Positions 62,001 to 64,000 of a stretch of 64,000 nucleotides of DNA are shown here, in pieces. The notes under the pieces were generated by a model. That model was given only the letters and a program-made list of their open reading frames with translations. It did no database searches and had not been told where the DNA came from. The DNA lies in the NCBI GenBank assembly GCA_034687125.1, contig JAQGBZ010000233.1:1-64000 (forward strand). The letters are read 5' to 3'. Each line of letters begins with the position of its first letter. Position 1 is the first letter of the stretch. Source of the DNA: Neelides folsomi. Its lineage: Eukaryota > Arthropoda > Collembola > Neelipleona > Neelidae. The translations under genes were made by a program, and so were the position numbers.

Positions 62001-62881
62001 AACACATTCAAATATGCATACTATACTTACCTACATTTACTTGTCTATGTAGTAAGTATTTGTATTTAAGTATTATATTATTATTTATTATAACATTCGC
62101 GCAAAAATTCAATTGAATGTAGTTTAGGCCTTCTCACTCAAAGTCAGTTAATAAGTACTGTAAAAATATTTTATCCATGAGTTCCCTTTCAATATAATTT
62201 TTCTTTCATTAATCCTCTAACTTTACACATTTTCCTACTTCGAACCTTTGCTGATTCATTCTACATTAGCTATTGTAACCGTATAAAAGTTTAACCAAAC
62301 TTTTTAAACTTAAACTTTTTAATACTTCTCTGAACGGTTGAACGATTCAGGTTGAGGGAAGGAAATGGCATTTTCAAGAAAACCATTTGAAAAGAAGAAA
62401 TGTGTGAATGTAAGTATTCATTCAAGGACTCTTTCTGTTTCATTGAGTTTTCATTGGAAAGCATGAATTGATTTTGATTTGAAATCACTACTAAAAATAA
62501 TCTTAATTTTTATTATAAGCTAGTTAAAATCGCTTATATAATCATATTAGGTTGTAAAAATAACTGATGGATTAGCTAAAGCATGGATTGACTAATCGAA
62601 AATTGTAAATTAAAGCTCTTTGAGAATTTAGTCCACTTTCTTTGATCCGTGAATATCTTAAGTTTCGGTTGCTTCATTTCTGTTCCGCCAATGCTAATCA
62701 AATACTGTTACATATATTTAAATGTTGATTAACCTTGATCATGTAAGGTTTAGTAAAATGGACTTTTTTCAGCTGGAAGCCTCTTAGAGAAAGCTCCTCA
62801 AGTTCCTGTTCAGATTCCGAAGCTGAAGCCACTGAATGGGACGAAAATCAAGAGCTAATAAATCCAATATTCACATTCTAA
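56055..62881 (+). CDS. AGTPBP1: Cytosolic carboxypeptidase 1 (tubulin deglutamylase), complete
   Basis: Nineteen exons: 56055-56238, 56349-56428, 56516-56585, 57000-57179, 57592-57726, 57836-57967, 58057-58200, 58448-59119, 59200-59365, 59497-59716, 59799-59955, 60031-60251, 60338-60475, 60665-60840, 60963-61050, 61140-61304, 61365-61541, 61659-61828 and 62773-62881. They give 1127 aa, close to the 1226 of human CCP1. Order: helical armadillo-like N-terminus (1-308), acidic linker SSSDEDEPDEE (about 370-410), beta-rich N-domain (about 560-780, with FNYGMQPL and YPYTYTR), then the M14 catalytic domain. Zinc ligands are H845 and E848 (HPGE) and H942 (CDIHGHS); the catalytic acid is E1023 (YTLESSFCG). 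The family removes glutamates from polyglutamylated tubulin and other acidic tails. Acceptors at 59799 and 60031 have weak pyrimidine tracts. Confidence 0.93.
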
Positions 62882-63334
62882 TTTCTTCCATCCATCCTTT
62901 ATTAACACGTCCACCATACTTCATATATAGCATCTTAAATATACTTAATATAAATATCATAATCAGTTAGCAAAACTATGAATTAAAGATTTATTCATAA
63001 CTTCATAATTTTAAACACAATAGCAATTTTAAATACAATTTTATAACCTCTTTTTATTACCTCTTTATGAAATACCTATAATTATTTGCGATAATCAAAT
63101 CATATTCATATTAAAAATCAGTACTAAAAGCATTGCCTAATTAAATATTTAGATTTATTTGGATATATAGGATTTGGAATTCGGACGTAGGCCTACACGT
63201 CCGATAGACCGTCCGTTTTCTTATATAGAAGATTTAGCAAGGAACGGTCTACGTTTACATCCATGCTTTACGTGTTTCTGTGCATAAGCATAGGAACGTA
63301 TAGGATAAGTAAAAGAAATGCAAAGTATTCCAAA
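62882..63334. other. AGTPBP1 3' flank and 5S upstream region
   Basis: AT-rich 3' flank of AGTPBP1, with no canonical AATAAA at an obvious position. From about 63175 the sequence becomes less AT-rich and contains CGGACGTAGGCCTACACGTC, an imperfect palindrome around GTAGGCCTAC. A TATAGGATAAG motif at about 63300 sits roughly 30 bp before the 5S gene, where insect 5S genes often have a TATA-like element. Confidence 0.45.
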
Positions 63335-63453
63335 GCCAACGGCCATACCACGTTGAAAGCACCAGTTCTCGTCCGATCACTGAAGTTAAGCAACGTTGGG
63401 CCCGGTTAGTACTTGGATGGGTGACCGCCTGGGAACCCCGGGTGCCGTTGGCT
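63335..63453 (+). rRNA. 5S rRNA: 5S ribosomal RNA
   Basis: A 119-nt sequence from GCCAACGGCCATACCACG to GGTGCCGTTGGCTT. The 5' and 3' ends pair (GCCAACGGC with GCCGTTGGC). The internal control region is intact, with AAGTTAAGCAACGTTGGGC (box A region) followed by GGATGGGTGACCGCCTGGGA (box C region). RNA polymerase III should transcribe it; the product joins the large ribosomal subunit. Only one copy lies in the window, so this is either a dispersed gene or the edge of an array. No frameshift or deletion suggests a pseudogene. Confidence 0.96.
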
Positions 63454-63457
63454 TCTC

Positions 63458-63463
63458 TTTTTT
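63458..63463 (+). terminator. RNA polymerase III T-run terminator of 5S rRNA
   Basis: Six consecutive T residues start a few bases after the 5S 3' end, and two more T-runs follow within 30 bp. This is the standard Pol III termination signal. Confidence 0.85.
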
Positions 63464-64000
63464 ACTTTTTTTAATTACTTTTTTTAAAATTATATCCTTC
63501 TAATTATTCCAATACAGATGCGTATGTTAAAATTCCATAATATTTTTGCTTTATGCATAATATTTAAACTTTTTAAGATCACGTACATTGGTGTTGGTGG
63601 CATTTGATTGAGTGTAAAGAGTTTTAAATAAAATGTGTTGATAATAATATGGTATGTTATTATTATTGTAAAATAAAGCATTCAATTATAATTATCATCA
63701 AAAATAATCTTTTTATTTCTTGGTCAATGGTTAAACCAAAGATACTTTAGTTAGTTAATGTCGGACGTCATACGCGTGTTTAATCAATGGAATTTTAGAC
63801 TTTAAAGACTCTAAATGTTGAATCATCTTTGGACACTGCTTAAACCACAATTTTATTCTCGGTTAAAATTCACAAATGATGCAGCATAATTTGATTGAGT
63901 AAAACTTGTCACTGTTGAATACAATTGGGAAAAGTCACAAGTAATTTTTTTAAAATAACTGATTGTCTTTCATTAGCTGAAAGTTAAAATACTATTTAAA
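63464..64000. other. AT-rich 3' end of the window
   Basis: No gene, repeat or RNA was recognised. There is no second 5S copy within this 537 bp. Confidence 0.5.

Noticed and set aside
1-64000. CRISPR arrays, bacterial operons or prophage
   Set aside because: No regularly spaced repeats of that kind; genes have spliceosomal introns, so prokaryotic systems are not expected.
1-64000. tRNA genes
   Set aside because: No convincing paired A-box/B-box with a cloverleaf was seen by eye; a covariance-model scan would be needed to exclude one.

Overview
This window is eukaryotic nuclear DNA from an arthropod, most likely an insect. It is AT-rich, its genes are split by GT-AG introns, and it carries an OS-D/chemosensory protein gene and a Dpr-interacting-protein (DIP) type cell-surface receptor. 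No species can be named from the sequence alone. Most open reading frames here are chance runs in introns or intergenic DNA. The real genes were found by joining exons whose splice phases agree and whose products resemble known families.

Layout. (1) 1-31166, minus strand: a DIP-like three-immunoglobulin receptor spread over about 31 kb. Twelve exons are well supported and two more at the 3' end are possible. Its introns hold three inverted-repeat transposons: two foldback elements with 9-bp target duplications (2006-2829 and 3735-4441) and a pogo/mariner-like MITE (25407-25730). (2) 31167-41711: gene-poor DNA with a hAT-like element (35566-36695) that encloses another inverted repeat. (3) 41737-42029, plus: terminal exon of an unrecognised, probably secreted small protein. 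(4) 42104-48031: non-coding, with a 190-bp inverted-repeat element. (5) 48032-48548, minus: a complete two-exon chemosensory protein with a recognisable TATA/Inr promoter. (6) 51581-51983: a decayed mariner-like transposon fragment. (7) 52528-54706, minus, and 56055-62881, plus: two divergent conserved genes, a HINFP-like zinc-finger factor (8 exons, 438 aa) and the tubulin deglutamylase CCP1/AGTPBP1 (19 exons, 1127 aa), separated by 1.35 kb. (8) 63335-63453, plus: a full-length 5S rRNA gene with a T-run terminator.

The genes do not form one pathway. HINFP and AGTPBP1 are housekeeping genes with short introns. The DIP and chemosensory genes are extracellular, tissue-restricted types, and the DIP gene has very long introns. 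The most unusual structure is the pair of foldback elements: the centre of one contains a 128-bp segment repeated without mismatch about 2.1 kb away, next to the other. No undescribed multi-gene system was found.
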